Positions 8,664 to 18,409 of a stretch of 64,000 bases of DNA are shown here, in pieces. Where the stretch lies: contig NZ_CP011770.1 in the NCBI RefSeq assembly GCF_001028705.1, positions 1,739,501 through 1,803,500 on the forward strand, written 5' to 3'. Every line of letters begins with the position of its first letter. Within the stretch, counting starts at the first letter, position 1. Below the pieces are notes generated by a model. That model saw nothing but the letters and a program-made list of their open reading frames with translations. It was not told the DNA's origin and made no database searches. Source of the DNA: Croceicoccus naphthovorans (GTDB lineage: Bacteria > Pseudomonadota > Alphaproteobacteria > Sphingomonadales > Sphingomonadaceae). A program made the translations under genes and the position numbers.

Positions 8664-9521
8664 TCACGCGGACGCCCGGGGCCTTGCGGCCTCGGGCGTT
8701 TCGCGTTTCGGCACTGGATCGGCGTGCAAAACACGCGCGTAGCAGGCGATGACGACTCGCTCTGCCCCTGCCTTCTTCAGAACACGAACACAGGCATCGC
8801 TCGTCGCCCCGCTGGTCAACACGTCGTCGACAAGAAGGACGGTGCGCCCCTTGACCTCCGATCGCTTGCCCATCGCAATAGCGCCGCGCAACGCCTTGCG
8901 CCGCTGGTCCGGGTCCAGCCCGCCAAGGCTGGGTGTGCGCCGTTTCCGTACAAGCAGATCGGGTTGCAGCGCCCAGCCTTTGGCCTTCGCAATGGCCCGC
9001 GCCATCAGCACCGACTGGTTGTAACCCCGCCGCCACAATCTGCCGCGATGCAGCGGAACCGGCACGACGATAGGTTCGTGCCCCGCCTTATCACCAATGC
9101 GACTGGCCAAGGTGCGCCCCATCGGTCCGACCAATGCAATCCTGCCGCCATGTTTGAGCTTTAGCACCATATCGCGCGACACCGATCCGTAGATGGTGGC
9201 GGCAACGATACCGTCATGCATTGGCGGATCGATCAGGCACCGCGCGCACAGCGCATCATGCCCCAGATGATCGGCCCCGAACGGATGCTGACACTCGGCA
9301 CAGGCCGGTTCGCCGGGGATCTGCAACGTCGTCCAACAAGCCGTGCAAAAGGCATCGTCGCCATTCGGCCCGTCCGCGACAATTGCATCGCCGCACCCCG
9401 GACAACGCGGCGGAAAGGCGAAATCGATCAGCGGAGACAAGAACTTGCGCAGCGACACCCCGTTCGAATGGCCTGCACTTGCGCGACAGGCAAGCTTGCA
9501 CATCGTCCGCATCCCCGGCAC
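8664..9521 (-). CDS. comF: ComF-family phosphoribosyltransferase-like protein
   Basis: The protein (up to 285 aa) has a Cys-rich zinc-finger region (FPPRCPGCGD, then CTACW, CAECQHPF, CARC) followed by a type I phosphoribosyltransferase fold with the PRPP-loop motif VLLVDDVLTSGAT. ComF proteins aid DNA uptake or recombination after transformation; the catalytic role is unclear. The start is uncertain: ATGs at 9521 and 9503 or a GTG just before SLRKFLSPL are possible. It is divergent from a methyltransferase gene 11 nt away, a pairing often seen in sphingomonads. Confidence 0.88.
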   Translation of the reverse strand: MPGMRTMCKLACRASAGHSNGVSLRKFLSPLIDFAFPPRCPGCGDAIVADGPNGDDAFCTACWTTLQIPGEPACAECQHPFGADHLGHDALCARCLIDPPMHDGIVAATIYGSVSRDMVLKLKHGGRIALVGPMGRTLASRIGDKAGHEPIVVPVPLHRGRLWRRGYNQSVLMARAIAKAKGWALQPDLLVRKRRTPSLGGLDPDQRRKALRGAIAMGKRSEVKGRTVLLVDDVLTSGATSDACVRVLKKAGAERVVIACYARVLHADPVPKRETPEAARPRASA

Positions 9522-9532
9522 AGGCGCTCGCC

Positions 9533-10312
9533 ATGCAGGGACCGCCCGTCATCTTCTCGCCCCGCCGCCGCCTAAACGCTCGCGCGCGGATGGCCGCAAT
9601 GCGCCGAACTGGAAATGCGGTCTCGACCGTTGCACGGGAATTGGCCGCGGACGCGGTGGATCGGCTGGGTTTTTTGAACCGGACGTTTGACCGCGCCTTG
9701 GTGATCGGGGACGTGACCGGAACATTCGCCGATCATTTGCTGGCGGCGGGCGGAGAGGTTGTCAGGGCGGATCCATCGCCCGAACTCGGCCTGGCGGTTG
9801 CCGAGGACGCGCCTATCGAAGGTGGCCCGTTCAACCTGATTGTTTCGCTCGGTTTGCTCGATACCGTGAACGACCTGCCCGGCGCGCTGGCCCTGATGCG
9901 GCGCGCCCTTGCACCCGATGCCTTGATGATCGCCAGCTTCCTTGCCGCGGGTTGCCTGCCAACCCTGCGCAAGGCGATGCTATCCGCCGATGCCGACCGC
10001 CCTGCCCCGCGCGTCCATCCTCAGGTCGATGTGCGCGCCGCTGGCCAGCTCATGACGCGGGTGGGCTATGCCAGTCCGGTAGTCGATGGGTGGAGCTTTG
10101 ACGTCAAGTTCGACGACCTCGATCAACTCGTCGGCGATCTGCGGGCGCAGGCAATGGGGAACGTGCTGGCCGACCCCGGGCCGCCCTTGGGCAAAGCCGC
10201 CCTCAGTCGCGCCCGTAACGCTTTCGCGGACGAAGCCGATGAAGACGGCCTCGTCCGCGAACGGTTCGAAGTGGTTACGTTGAGCGGGTGGAGCCCCGCC
10301 CCGCGCTTCTGA
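9533..10312 (+). CDS. SAM-dependent methyltransferase-like protein (NDUFAF5/BioC-like)
   Basis: The 259-aa protein has a Rossmann-like methyltransferase fold with a degenerate motif I (ALVIGDVTGTFADHL) and the post-motif block LIVSLGLLDTVNDLPGAL, which matches the NDUFAF5 family. NDUFAF5 hydroxylates an arginine of complex I in mitochondria; the bacterial role is not settled. The ATG at 9533 is chosen because conserved sequence begins with FSPRRRLNARARMAAM. It is divergent from comF and convergent with ppdK, whose stop codon follows immediately. Confidence 0.78.
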   Translation: MQGPPVIFSPRRRLNARARMAAMRRTGNAVSTVARELAADAVDRLGFLNRTFDRALVIGDVTGTFADHLLAAGGEVVRADPSPELGLAVAEDAPIEGGPFNLIVSLGLLDTVNDLPGALALMRRALAPDALMIASFLAAGCLPTLRKAMLSADADRPAPRVHPQVDVRAAGQLMTRVGYASPVVDGWSFDVKFDDLDQLVGDLRAQAMGNVLADPGPPLGKAALSRARNAFADEADEDGLVRERFEVVTLSGWSPAPRF

Positions 10313-12979
10313 TCAAGCCTTCAGCGCGGCCTGCGCCGCCGCAAGCCGGGCAATGGGCACGCGGTAGGGTGAGGCAGACACGTAATCGAGCCCGACCTTC
10401 TCGCAGAACGCGATCGATGCGGGATCGCCGCCATGCTCGCCGCAGATGCCCAGCTTGATGTCGGGCCGCGTCGCACGGCCGCGCTCTGCACCCAGTTCGA
10501 CCAGTTGGCCCACGCCTTCGATGTCAAGGCTGACGAAGGGATCGCGCGGGTAGATGCCCTGCTCGACATAGGGGTTCAGGAAGCGGGCCGCATCGTCGCG
10601 CGAAACACCCAGCGTCGTCTGCGTCAGATCGTTCGTGCCGAACGAGAAAAACGCGCCCTCCTCGGCAATCTCACCCGCCATCAGCGCCGCGCGCGGCAGT
10701 TCGATCATTGTGCCGACAAGGTATTCCAGCGTTTTGCCCTTGGCGTCGAACACTTCACCCGCAATCTTGTCGACCAACGCCTTCAGAATCTCCAGCTCGC
10801 GCTTGGTGGCGACCAGCGGGATCATGATTTCGGGCACCGGCGCTTCGCCGCTCTCCACCGCAACCTCAATGGCCGCTTCGAAAATCGCCTGTGCCTGCAT
10901 CTCGTAGATTTCGGGGAACGTGATGCCAAGGCGGCAGCCACGATGGCCGAGCATCGGGTTGAATTCGTGCAGTTCGTCCGCGCGGCGGCGCAAGTGGTCG
11001 ATGCCGTAACCGGTGATTTCGGCCAGTTCCTCAAACTCGGCATCGCCCTGCGGCAGGAATTCGTGGAGCGGCGGGTCGAGCAGGCGAATTGTGACCGGCA
11101 GGCCCGCCATCTCTGTGAAGATCGCCTTGAAATCGCTGCGCTGTTCAGGAAGCAGCTTGGCCAGCGCGGTTTCCCGGCCCTTCTTGTCTTCGGCCAGGAT
11201 CATCTGGCGCACGCTGGAAATGCGGCCCGCGTCGAAGAACATATGCTCGGTACGGCACAGCCCGATTCCCTCGGCCCCGAACTGGCGCGCCATTTTGCAG
11301 TCGGCGGGCGTTTCGGCGTTCGTGCGCACTTTCATGCGGCGCTTCGCATCGGCCCATTCCATCAGCGTCGCGAAGTCGCCGACCAGCTCCGGCTCGATCG
11401 TCGGCACTGCACCCAGCATGACCTCGCCCGTCGAACCGTCGAGGGTCAGGACATCGCCTTCCTTGATCTCGGTGCCACCGATGCGGCCAACTTTCGACTT
11501 GCGGTCGATGGACAGCGCAGAAGCACCCGAAACGCAGGGACGGCCCATGCCGCGCGCGACCACCGCCGCATGGCTGGTCATGCCGCCGCGCGCGGTCAGG
11601 ATCCCCTTAGCCGCGTGCATGCCGTGAATGTCTTCTGGGCTGGTTTCCACGCGGACGAGGATCACCGCCTCTCCCCGCTCGGCCCATGTTTCCGCCGTAT
11701 CGGCATCGAACACGACCTTGCCCGAAGCCGCGCCCGGCGAAGCGGGCAGACCCACGGTTAGCACTTTACGGTCCGCCTCGGGGTCCAGCGTCGGGTGCAG
11801 CAACTGATCCAGCGCCATCGGATCGATGCGCGAGATCGCGGTCGCCTCGTCGATCAGGCCTTCGCCCACCATGTCGACCGCCATCTTCAGCGCGGCCTTG
11901 GCCGTGCGCTTGCCGCTGCGGGTCTGCAGCATCCACAGCGTGCCCTGCTGAACGGTGAACTCGATGTCCTGCATGTCGCGGTAGTGGTTTTCGAGCAGGT
12001 CGAACACGCGCGCCAGCTGGCCATAGGCATCGGGCATCGCCTCTTCCATCGACGGGGCCTGAGCGCCCGCCGCATCGCGCGCGGCCTTGGTCAGGTATTG
12101 CGGCGTACGGATGCCGGCGACGACGTCTTCGCCCTGCGCGTTGATCAGGTATTCGCCGTAATAAGCGCGCTCGCCCGTCGCCGGGTCGCGGGTAAAGGCA
12201 ACGCCGGTCGCACTGGTGTCGCCCATGTTGCCGAAGACCATCGCCTGAACGTTGACCGCCGTGCCCCATCCACCGGGAATGTCGTTCAACCGGCGATAGA
12301 CCTTCGCGCGGTCTGAATCCCAGCTTGCGAACACAGCCTCGATCGCACCCCACAGCTGCTCGCTGGGGTCTTGCGGGAACGGGTGGCCCAGTTCACGCGC
12401 CGCAATCGCCTTGAACTCGGCGACAAGCGCCTTCCAGTCCTCGGCCGTCAGTTCGACGTCGTTGTAATAGCCCTTGTCTTCCTTGGCGATTTCAAGAGCT
12501 TCCTCGAACAAGCCGTGGTCGAGGCCGAGGACAACATCGGAATACATCTGGATGAAGCGCCGGTACGAATCCCACGCAAACCGTTCGTCACCCGAAACGG
12601 TGGAGAGGCCCTGCACCGTATCGTCGTTCAGGCCAAGGTTGAGGACGGTGTCCATCATGCCGGGCATGGAAACGCGCGCGCCCGAACGGACCGAAACCAG
12701 CAACGGATCGGCGGGATCGCCGAACTTTTTGCCGACGGTCTGTTCGATATGGCCCAGCGCAGAGGCAACCTCGGCACGCAGGGCATCGTCGAAGTTCGCG
12801 CCCTCCGCCAGGTATTTGACGCACATTTCGGTCGTGATCGTAAAGCCGGGAGGCACCGGGAGGCCGATAGAGGCCATCTCTGCCAGATTCGCGCCCTTAC
12901 CACCCGTGATCGTCTTGTCCTTGGCGCGCGGATCGTCCGAGACCGCATCTCCGCCAAAGGTGTAGACATACTGCGTCAT
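10313..12979 (-). CDS. ppdK: Pyruvate, phosphate dikinase
   Basis: PPDK interconverts pyruvate, ATP and Pi with PEP, AMP and PPi. The 888-aa protein has the N-terminal ATP-grasp domain (GGKGANLAEMASIGLPVPPG), the central phospho-histidine motif GGMTSHAAVVARGMG and a C-terminal PEP/pyruvate TIM barrel with GICGEHGGDP. The start at 12979 (MTQYVYTFGG) fits the family; an upstream in-frame start would add 14 unrelated residues. One oddity: near the C-terminus the usual SCSPxRVP reads SASPYRVP, so the expected catalytic Cys is Ala (residue about 869, codon 10373-10375). Everything else looks intact. Confidence 0.95.
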   Translation of the reverse strand: MTQYVYTFGGDAVSDDPRAKDKTITGGKGANLAEMASIGLPVPPGFTITTEMCVKYLAEGANFDDALRAEVASALGHIEQTVGKKFGDPADPLLVSVRSGARVSMPGMMDTVLNLGLNDDTVQGLSTVSGDERFAWDSYRRFIQMYSDVVLGLDHGLFEEALEIAKEDKGYYNDVELTAEDWKALVAEFKAIAARELGHPFPQDPSEQLWGAIEAVFASWDSDRAKVYRRLNDIPGGWGTAVNVQAMVFGNMGDTSATGVAFTRDPATGERAYYGEYLINAQGEDVVAGIRTPQYLTKAARDAAGAQAPSMEEAMPDAYGQLARVFDLLENHYRDMQDIEFTVQQGTLWMLQTRSGKRTAKAALKMAVDMVGEGLIDEATAISRIDPMALDQLLHPTLDPEADRKVLTVGLPASPGAASGKVVFDADTAETWAERGEAVILVRVETSPEDIHGMHAAKGILTARGGMTSHAAVVARGMGRPCVSGASALSIDRKSKVGRIGGTEIKEGDVLTLDGSTGEVMLGAVPTIEPELVGDFATLMEWADAKRRMKVRTNAETPADCKMARQFGAEGIGLCRTEHMFFDAGRISSVRQMILAEDKKGRETALAKLLPEQRSDFKAIFTEMAGLPVTIRLLDPPLHEFLPQGDAEFEELAEITGYGIDHLRRRADELHEFNPMLGHRGCRLGITFPEIYEMQAQAIFEAAIEVAVESGEAPVPEIMIPLVATKRELEILKALVDKIAGEVFDAKGKTLEYLVGTMIELPRAALMAGEIAEEGAFFSFGTNDLTQTTLGVSRDDAARFLNPYVEQGIYPRDPFVSLDIEGVGQLVELGAERGRATRPDIKLGICGEHGGDPASIAFCEKVGLDYVSASPYRVPIARLAAAQAALKA

Positions 12980-13088
12980 GATACCTGTGCCCTCATTCTG
13001 CGAAGCCTTGCGGTGCAGCATCGTGCCGCCCCGCGAAGGCAGATAATCTCCCTGGTTGGCGCCCCTTTAGAGAGAGAAACGCGCCGAG

Positions 13089-15260
13089 TCAGCCCTCGAT
13101 CCGGGAAAAGTCGGCAACCTTGTGCACCGCAGCAACGAAGCGCGCCAAAAGCGCGAGACGCGTAGTGCGTTTTTTCGGATCGGCGTCATTGACGGTGACG
13201 TCGTCGAAGAACGCGTCGATCGGCGCGCGCAGCGAGGCGAGCGCGGTCATCGCGGCGGCAAAGTCCTCGTTACCGACGGCGGACAAAGCCGACGGTTCGG
13301 CCCGGTCCAGCGCATCGACCAGCGTCTGTTCCGCCGGTTCGCGGTCGTAACTGGCGACCTTGCCGCGTTCGGCCACGATCGACCCGACATCGGGATCGTC
13401 GACCATCGCCAGCGGGTCTTCCTCACCCGTGCGGGCAATCCGGTCTGTGCCCTCGAAGCCTTCCTTCTTCAGGATGTTGGCGGCGCGCTTGTACCCGGCG
13501 AGCAGGTTTGTGCCGTCGTCGGTGGCAAGGAACTGCGCCAACGAACGCGCACGGGATTCAACCCGGTCCACGCGATAATCCACCCGCCCGCGCCATTCGC
13601 GCGATGCCGCGATATAGTCGTGGCGGACGCCTTCGTCTTTCAACTGTACGGCAAGCCGGTCCAGCAGAAATTCCGTCACCTTGTCAGCCAGAGCCGGATT
13701 ACGATGTCCGTCCCACGCGTGGACCACGGTGTCAAGCTCCAGTTCCAGCCCGTTCGCTTGCACCAGCCGCAAGTAGCCCAGCGCCGCGCGGCGCAGCGCA
13801 AACGGGTCCTTCGAGCCGGTGGGCAAAATGCCGATCTTGAAGAAGCTGAGGAGGTTGTCCAGCCGATCCGCCAGCGCCACGGCAACAGTCGTCGGCGCGG
13901 TCGGTACTTCGTCGTTCTGCCCCGCCGGCTTGTAATGATCGCGGATCGCGTCAGCCACTTCGTCGGGCAAGCCCTCGGCACGAGCGTAGTAGCCGCCCAT
14001 CACGCCCTGCAATTCGGGAAACTCGCCGACCATTTCCGTGACGAGGTCCGCCTTGCACAGTTCTGCCGCCTGACGTGCCAGTTTGTGATCGCCGTTCGGG
14101 GCCTTGGCGTCGAACACCAGCCAGTCAGAGAGCTTCGCCACGCGCCGAACCTTCTCGGCCACGGTGCCGAGCCGTTCGTGAAACGTAATCCGCTCCAGCT
14201 TTTTCGCGTGGTCCCTGAGCGGCGTCTTCTGGTCCAGTTCCCAGAAGAACCGCGCATCGGACAAGCGGGCAGCGAGGACCTTGCGGTTGCCCTCGACAAC
14301 GACCGACGGATCGTCGGCGGCGATGTTCGCCGTGCAGACGAACGCGTTGGCCAGCTTGCCCCGTCCATCCTCGCAAACAAAATATTTCTGATTCACGCGC
14401 GCGGTCAGCTGGATCACTTCGGGCGGCACGTCGAGGAACGCCTCGTCAAACCGGCCCAGCAGCGGCACCGGCCATTCGGTCAGGCCCGCGTTCTCGATCA
14501 CCAGCCCCTCGTCGCGGACCAATTCCAACCCCGCGTCCGCCGCGATCTTGGCAGCGGTGGAGCGGATCATTGCCTCACGCTCTTCGTGGCTGACGATGAC
14601 TTTGGCAGCCAGCAACTGGTCGTCATAGCCAGCCGGATCTACCGAAACCGGCCCATCGTGATGAAACCGATGGCCCAGCGTCGTCGTGCCGCTGGTAACA
14701 TCGCCGACCGAGCATTCGACCAGATCATCGCCCAGCATTGCGACGATGCCCGATAGCGGACGGACCCATCGCGTGCTCTCCGTACTGATCGAGGGCGCGC
14801 CCCAGCGCATCGACTTTGGCCACGGAAAGGTGCGGACGATGGCGGGGATCGCCTCGGCCAGAACATCCTTCACATCGCGGCCCGGCACGTTCTTTACCGC
14901 GAAGTACGTCGCGCGGCCCTTCACGTCGCGCACTTCCAACTGGTCACGCGTGACGCCGTTCTTCTTGCAGAACCCGTCGACGGCCTGATCCGGCGCGCCT
15001 TCGGGCGGGCCCTTGGCCTCTTCGCTGACGGCCTCTGTCCGCCCGGGCATATTCTGCGCGATCAGGGCAAGGCGGCGCGGGGTGGACCAGACAATCAGGT
15101 CGCCATGTTCGACCCCGGCAGCGGTCATCTGGTCGCGGAACAGCCGTTCCAGATCGGCGCGAGCACCGGCCTGCATGCGGGCGGGAATTTCCTCACAGCG
15201 GAGCTCGAGCAGGAAATCCGCGTTTTGTTCGGTCGCGCCAGAGGCAAGCTGGCCGCTCAT
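13089..15260 (-). CDS. glyS: Glycyl-tRNA synthetase beta subunit
   Basis: GlyS is the large subunit of the alpha2beta2 bacterial glycyl-tRNA synthetase and carries tRNA-binding domains. The 723-aa protein begins after [14 protein letters not shown] with the family-typical [14 protein letters not shown] and contains RVNQKYF and [13 protein letters not shown]. The start at 15260 overlaps the glyQ stop codon in an ATGA arrangement, which supports the choice and indicates translational coupling. Confidence 0.96.
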   Translation of the reverse strand: MSGQLASGATEQNADFLLELRCEEIPARMQAGARADLERLFRDQMTAAGVEHGDLIVWSTPRRLALIAQNMPGRTEAVSEEAKGPPEGAPDQAVDGFCKKNGVTRDQLEVRDVKGRATYFAVKNVPGRDVKDVLAEAIPAIVRTFPWPKSMRWGAPSISTESTRWVRPLSGIVAMLGDDLVECSVGDVTSGTTTLGHRFHHDGPVSVDPAGYDDQLLAAKVIVSHEEREAMIRSTAAKIAADAGLELVRDEGLVIENAGLTEWPVPLLGRFDEAFLDVPPEVIQLTARVNQKYFVCEDGRGKLANAFVCTANIAADDPSVVVEGNRKVLAARLSDARFFWELDQKTPLRDHAKKLERITFHERLGTVAEKVRRVAKLSDWLVFDAKAPNGDHKLARQAAELCKADLVTEMVGEFPELQGVMGGYYARAEGLPDEVADAIRDHYKPAGQNDEVPTAPTTVAVALADRLDNLLSFFKIGILPTGSKDPFALRRAALGYLRLVQANGLELELDTVVHAWDGHRNPALADKVTEFLLDRLAVQLKDEGVRHDYIAASREWRGRVDYRVDRVESRARSLAQFLATDDGTNLLAGYKRAANILKKEGFEGTDRIARTGEEDPLAMVDDPDVGSIVAERGKVASYDREPAEQTLVDALDRAEPSALSAVGNEDFAAAMTALASLRAPIDAFFDDVTVNDADPKKRTTRLALLARFVAAVHKVADFSRIEG

Positions 15261-16207
15261 GCCGCCCACTCCGGATAAGCTGCGGCCCACTGGTCGGTGT
15301 TCTTCGCCATATAGGCCTCACACGATCCGCGCGCGAGGTCGCGGACTTGCGCCATATAACTGGCGCGTTCCTGCACGCTGATCACGCCGCGCGCCTGCAA
15401 AAGGTTGAACACGTGGCTCGCCTCGATCGCCTGTTCGTAGGCAGGGATCGGCAGGCCCCGGTCAAGGCACAGCTTGCACTCGGCAGCGGCCTTGCGGAAC
15501 AGGTCGAACAGCGCTTCTGTGTCGGCCACTTCGAAATTCCATGCAGACATCTGCTTTTCGTTCTCAAGAAACACGTCGCCGTAGGATACGCCCTGAATAT
15601 TCGTCTGGCCTACCCCTTCGCTACTTGAGGCCCGGTTGAAGGCAAGGTCGTAGACGTTGTCCACGCCCTGAATATACATGGCCAGACGCTCGAGCCCGTA
15701 AGTCAGTTCGCCCGCAACCGGCTTGCAGTCGAAGCCGCCCATCTGCTGGAAATAAGTGAACTGGGTGACTTCCATCCCGTCGCACCAGACTTCCCAGCCA
15801 AGGCCCCATGCGCCCAGCGTCGGGCTTTCCCAATCGTCCTCGACGAAACGGATGTCGTGCTTCAGCGGGTCGATGCCGATGACGCGCAAGGATTCCAGAT
15901 ACCAGTCCTGAATCTCGGGCGGGCTTGGCTTCAGGATCACCTGATACTGGTAATAGTGCTGCAGCCGGTTCGGGTTCTCGCCATAGCGCCCATCGGTCGG
16001 GCGGCGGCAGGGCTGCACGAAGGCGGCGTTCCACGGCTCCGGCCCCAGCGCGCGCAGCGTCGTCGCCGGGTGAAACGTGCCCGCGCCCATCCGCATGTCA
16101 TAAGGTTGCAGGATGAGGCAGCCCTTGGCGCTCCAGAAATCGTGGAGGGCGAGGATCATGTCCTGAAAGGATCGTGTCGGATCGCGTGTCACGGTGTCAG
16201 CTTTCAT
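15257..16207 (-). CDS. glyQ: Glycyl-tRNA synthetase alpha subunit
   Basis: GlyQ is the catalytic class II synthetase subunit. The 316-aa protein has the expected [20 protein letters not shown] opening, [15 protein letters not shown], the class II motif [16 protein letters not shown] and the glycine-site [10 protein letters not shown]. It is the first gene of a glyQS operon on the minus strand, with glyS starting within its stop codon. Confidence 0.97.
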   Translation of the reverse strand: MKADTVTRDPTRSFQDMILALHDFWSAKGCLILQPYDMRMGAGTFHPATTLRALGPEPWNAAFVQPCRRPTDGRYGENPNRLQHYYQYQVILKPSPPEIQDWYLESLRVIGIDPLKHDIRFVEDDWESPTLGAWGLGWEVWCDGMEVTQFTYFQQMGGFDCKPVAGELTYGLERLAMYIQGVDNVYDLAFNRASSSEGVGQTNIQGVSYGDVFLENEKQMSAWNFEVADTEALFDLFRKAAAECKLCLDRGLPIPAYEQAIEASHVFNLLQARGVISVQERASYMAQVRDLARGSCEAYMAKNTDQWAAAYPEWAA

Positions 16208-16280
16208 GGGTCGCGGCCATGACGCAGGGCGCGCAGGGCGTCAACAAGGCTTGCAACCCTGATGCCCGGCGATGGCGACG

Positions 16281-16368
16281 ATGTCAGGTCATCCGAACTT
16301 TATGTCAGGTTGTGTTGACATGGTCAGCGAATCGCGACATATAGTCAGGCATACCTTACATAATGTAA
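16281..16368 (+). promoter_or_regulatory. Repeat-rich promoter region of a small HTH operon
   Basis: ATGTCAGGT occurs twice, at 16281-16289 and 16302-16310, 21 bp (two helical turns) apart. ATGTCA (16302-16307) also pairs with TGACAT (16316-16321). TTGACA at 16315-16320 with TATAGT 19 bp later is a possible sigma-70 promoter. Further down, TTACAT-A-ATGTAA (16356-16368) is a perfect dyad just before the first gene's Shine-Dalgarno sequence. The sites could bind the HTH protein encoded at 16589-16786; this is inference. Confidence 0.45.
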
Positions 16369-16390
16369 CAACAAGCTGACGAGGTACACC

Positions 16391-16573
16391 ATGCTTCCCG
16401 CCATTGATCGCCGCACCGCTCCGGCCTCGCCCCTGACCTTGGAGCAATCGCGTAAGCGGTTCTGGTGGGGCGTCGCCAATCCGACCGACAATCAGCGGAC
16501 GGTGATGTTTGCCGTCCTTTCTGTCGAAGCCGTCTGGTTGGGCACGATGGTCGTCGGGCGGCTCGTCGGCTGA
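16391..16573 (+). CDS. Small protein with C-terminal membrane segment
   Basis: The 60-aa protein has a basic N-terminal half (DRRTAPASPLTLEQSRKRFW) and one C-terminal hydrophobic segment (about residues 38-60, VMFAVLSVEAVWLGTMVVG). GAGG lies about 8 nt upstream of the ATG. It is the first gene of an apparent three-gene operon with an HTH regulator 15 nt later and a membrane protein. I do not recognise a named family. Confidence 0.6.
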   Translation: MLPAIDRRTAPASPLTLEQSRKRFWWGVANPTDNQRTVMFAVLSVEAVWLGTMVVGRLVG

Positions 16574-16588
16574 GCCCGGACCGCCCGC

Positions 16589-16786
16589 ATGAACAACCGC
16601 CTCAGGGTACTCCGCGCCGAACGGCAGTGGAGCCAAGCCGAACTGGCCGTTCGGCTCGACGTATCACGACAGGCCGTGAACGCGATCGAGACCGGCAAGC
16701 ATGACCCTTCGCTTCCCCTCGCCTTTCGCATAGCCCGCCTTTTTGAACTCTCGATCGAGGAAATTTTCGATGACAGCCAATCCTGA
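16589..16786 (+). CDS. Small XRE/YozG-like HTH transcriptional regulator
   Basis: The 65-aa protein consists of a single Cro/CI-type helix-turn-helix (LRVLRAERQWSQAELAVRLD, then VSRQAVNAIETGKHDPSLP), followed by LFELSIEEIFD. This is the layout of the YozG group, small repressors that commonly sit next to a membrane protein gene. Its last 17 nt overlap the start of the next gene, so the pair is probably translationally coupled. It likely autoregulates its operon through the repeats at 16281-16368. Confidence 0.88.
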   Translation: MNNRLRVLRAERQWSQAELAVRLDVSRQAVNAIETGKHDPSLPLAFRIARLFELSIEEIFDDSQS

Positions 16787-17432
16787 TGCCACGCTAGAGG
16801 GTTCCGGGGCAGAGCGTTCCGGCTTTCTTCATTCAAGCCTTGGGCGCGCCATCGTCGCTACACTTTTCGGTCTGGTCGCCCTTTTCCTCCTTGGCGTCGC
16901 AACCGGGGTGAGCATTGCCGCCATCGAGCGCGGCAGCCTTAGCACCAAGGGCGTTGTCGCACTGATCATCAGTGCCGTCGTCGGACTCGTCATGGCTTCG
17001 TTCGCGTATGGTCGTATCCGCGCCATCATGCGCGAACCCGTTGGCAAACGCACCAAGCGAGCCCGCACGCTGACAATTGCATCGGTTCTGCTGGGTATTG
17101 GAATCGGGCTTGCGCTCAGCCTTGGCGGCAGGGATGGCAATCCCATGATTGACGGCGGCGCTTTGACGCCAGAAATTGCCATTATCCTTGCCCTCGTCGC
17201 GGTCATTGCGGTGCCCATGCTCACCTGGGGCTGGTGGCGCGCGCTCGATGAACACGAAGCCGGGGCCTATTCCGACGGCGCGTTGATCGCGCTCAACTTC
17301 TACGCCTCGATCACCGCCGCGTGGTGGCTTCTGGAACGCGCCAGCATGATCGAACCGATCCAGCCGATGACGATCTTCCTTCTTACGCTGGGTGTCTGGT
17401 CCGCTGTCTGGGCGTGGAAGCGATATCGCTGA
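16770..17432 (+). CDS. Multi-pass membrane protein of HTH operon
   Basis: The 220-aa protein shows about six hydrophobic segments: near residues 30-52 (AIVATLFGLVALFLLGVATG), 65-83, 105-125, 138-156, 175-193 and 200-218. The ATG at 16770 lies inside the end of the HTH gene and is chosen because an earlier in-frame ATG overlaps HTH coding. No catalytic motif is visible. Membrane proteins paired with YozG-like regulators are widespread, but their function is mostly unknown. Confidence 0.7.
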   Translation: MTANPDATLEGSGAERSGFLHSSLGRAIVATLFGLVALFLLGVATGVSIAAIERGSLSTKGVVALIISAVVGLVMASFAYGRIRAIMREPVGKRTKRARTLTIASVLLGIGIGLALSLGGRDGNPMIDGGALTPEIAIILALVAVIAVPMLTWGWWRALDEHEAGAYSDGALIALNFYASITAAWWLLERASMIEPIQPMTIFLLTLGVWSAVWAWKRYR

Positions 17433-17493
17433 TCGTCACTTCCCGTTCACCCGAACCGTCCATATATTCCTTTCCTGTCCAACGAGGGTTGCC

Positions 17494-18399
17494 ATGAACT
17501 TCAAGTCGATTACCCGCCGTCTCGCCCCCTTTGCCGCGCTGCTGGGCCTTGGCTCTCCGGCGATCGCCGAAGAGGCCGCGTTCGACCGCGCCGATGCCGA
17601 TCCCGCGCTTTGGGTGCTGGCCGATGACGATACCAAGATTTATCTGTTCGGCACGATGCACGCCTTGAAGCCCGACCTTGTCTGGTTCGACGATGCCGTT
17701 TCCGAAGCCTTTGCCGAATCCGATCAGCTGGTGCTGGAAATTCTCGACCCCGACGAATCGCAGATCGGCCCGTTCCTCGCCAAGTCGGCGATGGCGCCGC
17801 AGGGCGAAGGGCTTTCGACCATCCTGACCGAGGACCAGTACGGCCGCTTTGAGAAGGCGACCGCCAGCCTTGGCATCCCGGCGCAGGCGCTGGAACAGAT
17901 GCGCCCGTGGTTCGCCGGGGTCACGCTGGCCGCCGCGCCGCTGGCCAAGATGGGGTATTCGCCCGAATCCGGTGCGGAAAAAATCCTGTCCGCCGCCGCT
18001 GCCGAAAAGGGAATGACGATTGCCGGGCTGGAAACGTTCGAGCAGCAGATGGGCTTTTTCTCTGACCTTTCGAAGGAAGACCAGGTCGCGTTCCTGATGT
18101 CGGGCGTGGATGAACTGCCCAACATGGAACAGACGTTCACCGACATGGAAAAGGCGTGGGCCACGGGCGATACCGCCGCCACCGCTAAGTTGTTGAACGA
18201 AGGCATGGAAGAAACGCCGACGCTGTATAACGTGCTGCTCGCCAACCGGAACAAGGCTTGGGCCGAATGGATCGGTCAGCGCATGGAAACGCCGGGTACC
18301 GTGTTCATCGCGGTTGGCGCAGGCCACCTTGCCGGTGACGACAGCGTCCAGGCGCTGCTGGCAGGCAAGGGCCTGAACGCCACCCGCGTCGAGTACTGA
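17494..18399 (+). CDS. TraB/GumN family protein, secreted
   Basis: The 301-aa protein starts with a Sec signal peptide (MNFKSITRRLAPFAALLGLG, cleavage likely after IAE or AIA). The TraB/GumN fold follows: LWVLADDDTKIYLFGTMHAL, with the conserved GT-x-H-x-L, and the C-terminal FIAVGAGHLAGDDSV containing the GAGH motif. The family is related to TIKI metalloproteases, which cleave peptides; bacterial roles are poorly known. A second, lipoprotein paralogue starts 10 nt downstream, so the two probably share a transcript. Confidence 0.87.
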   Translation: MNFKSITRRLAPFAALLGLGSPAIAEEAAFDRADADPALWVLADDDTKIYLFGTMHALKPDLVWFDDAVSEAFAESDQLVLEILDPDESQIGPFLAKSAMAPQGEGLSTILTEDQYGRFEKATASLGIPAQALEQMRPWFAGVTLAAAPLAKMGYSPESGAEKILSAAAAEKGMTIAGLETFEQQMGFFSDLSKEDQVAFLMSGVDELPNMEQTFTDMEKAWATGDTAATAKLLNEGMEETPTLYNVLLANRNKAWAEWIGQRMETPGTVFIAVGAGHLAGDDSVQALLAGKGLNATRVEY

Positions 18400-18409
18400 T
18401 AACCACACC

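Noticed and set aside
8492..8734. Proline-rich 80-codon minus-strand frame between hisI and comF
   Set aside because: Proline/arginine-rich composition without a ribosome-binding site looks like chance in GC-rich non-coding DNA, and it overlaps comF.
10433..11761. 442-codon open frame opposite ppdK
   Set aside because: It lies antisense to an unambiguous ppdK gene and resembles no family.
13122..14756. 544-codon open frame on the plus strand opposite glyS
   Set aside because: It is the antisense shadow of a clear glyS gene; GC-rich codon use leaves the opposite frame open. It has no recognisable domain.
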